From Minisyncoccota bacterium (GTDB lineage: Bacteria > Patescibacteriota > Minisyncoccia > Phycocordibacterales > Phycocordibacteraceae), in contig JAQUAU010000007.1 of assembly GCA_028687085.1 (NCBI GenBank), positions 1 through 28,176 of the forward strand: a DNA stretch of 28,176 nt. The letters run 5' to 3'. The notes under the pieces are model-generated. The model did no database searches, was not told where the DNA came from, and saw only the letters and a list, made by a program, of their open reading frames with translations. Position numbers and translations under genes: made by a program. How positions within the stretch are numbered: position 1 is the stretch's first letter; each line of letters begins with the position of its first letter. This document shows positions 28,140 through 28,176 of this stretch, piece by piece.

Positions 28140-28176
28140 CTACAGAAGGATAGTGGCCTGACCCTGCGAGATCTCG
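28140..28176 (-). CDS. C-terminal end of a gene cut by the window edge
   Basis: An open minus-strand frame enters from the right edge and ends EISQGQATILL then TAG. The stop lies 36 nt before the next ATG, matching the packing of the region. Too little is visible to name it. Confidence 0.4.
   Translation of the reverse strand, partial: EISQGQATILL

Noticed and set aside
28167..28176. CGAGATCTCG palindrome at the window edge
   Set aside because: Ten bases within a coding frame, expected by chance.

Overview
The window looks like a chromosomal segment of a Patescibacteria (CPR) bacterium, most likely in the Parcubacteria group. This rests on several things: about 55-60% G+C in the core genes, very compact gene packing, a zinc-ligand-free L36 and S4, a short AlaRS without its C-terminal domain, and several protein families that I associate with CPR genomes (a baseplate-J-like membrane protein, a sigma-region-4/HARE-HTH protein, a DUF5671-type membrane protein and a DUF8128-like membrane protein). 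TGA serves as a stop codon, so the standard bacterial code applies. No tRNA, rRNA, CRISPR array, transposase or phage gene was seen. The lineage call is inference from gene content.

Layout, with almost everything on the minus strand. 1-2400 is an accessory stretch of lower G+C: a small secreted protein with its own promoter and terminator, several palindromes, and an overlapping receiver-domain/soluble histidine kinase pair. 2458-6479 is the infA-rpmJ-rpsM-rpsK-rpsD-rpoA-rplQ-rplM-rpsI operon. 6543-8829 holds a baseplate-J-like protein and an actin-fold (FtsA/PilM-like) protein. 8834-10729 is alaS, divergent from an M13 metallopeptidase, the only convincing plus-strand gene. 12828-13250 is a small HTH regulator. 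13381-20246 is a nine-gene tightly packed run, in transcription order: DUF8128-like membrane protein, mltG, mnmA, a membrane-anchored protein, an ATP-cone/Mrr-type nuclease, an exported small-domain protein, a RecB/Cas4-like nuclease, a single-domain alkylguanine methyltransferase and ung. 20309-23916 carries the sigma4/HARE-HTH protein and leuS. 23953-28176 carries a DUF5671-type protein, two small SD-led genes, ychF, small membrane and helical proteins, and the tail of one more gene.

Two themes cut across the genes. First, several core genes have an (often extended) -10 box only 6-11 nt before the ATG and no Shine-Dalgarno, so they are probably leaderless. The small accessory genes instead have a clear SD and a 40-70 nt leader. 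Second, short palindromic elements are sprinkled through the window. They sit between genes, over stop and start codons, and inside reading frames of essential genes: leuS three times, alaS once, and the N-terminus of mltG. At least two insertions (alaS 9960-9993 and mltG 18778-18849) are flanked by perfect 6-7 bp direct repeats and keep the frame, which resembles an in-frame mobile palindrome system analogous to Rickettsia palindromic elements. I consider this the most interesting signal here.
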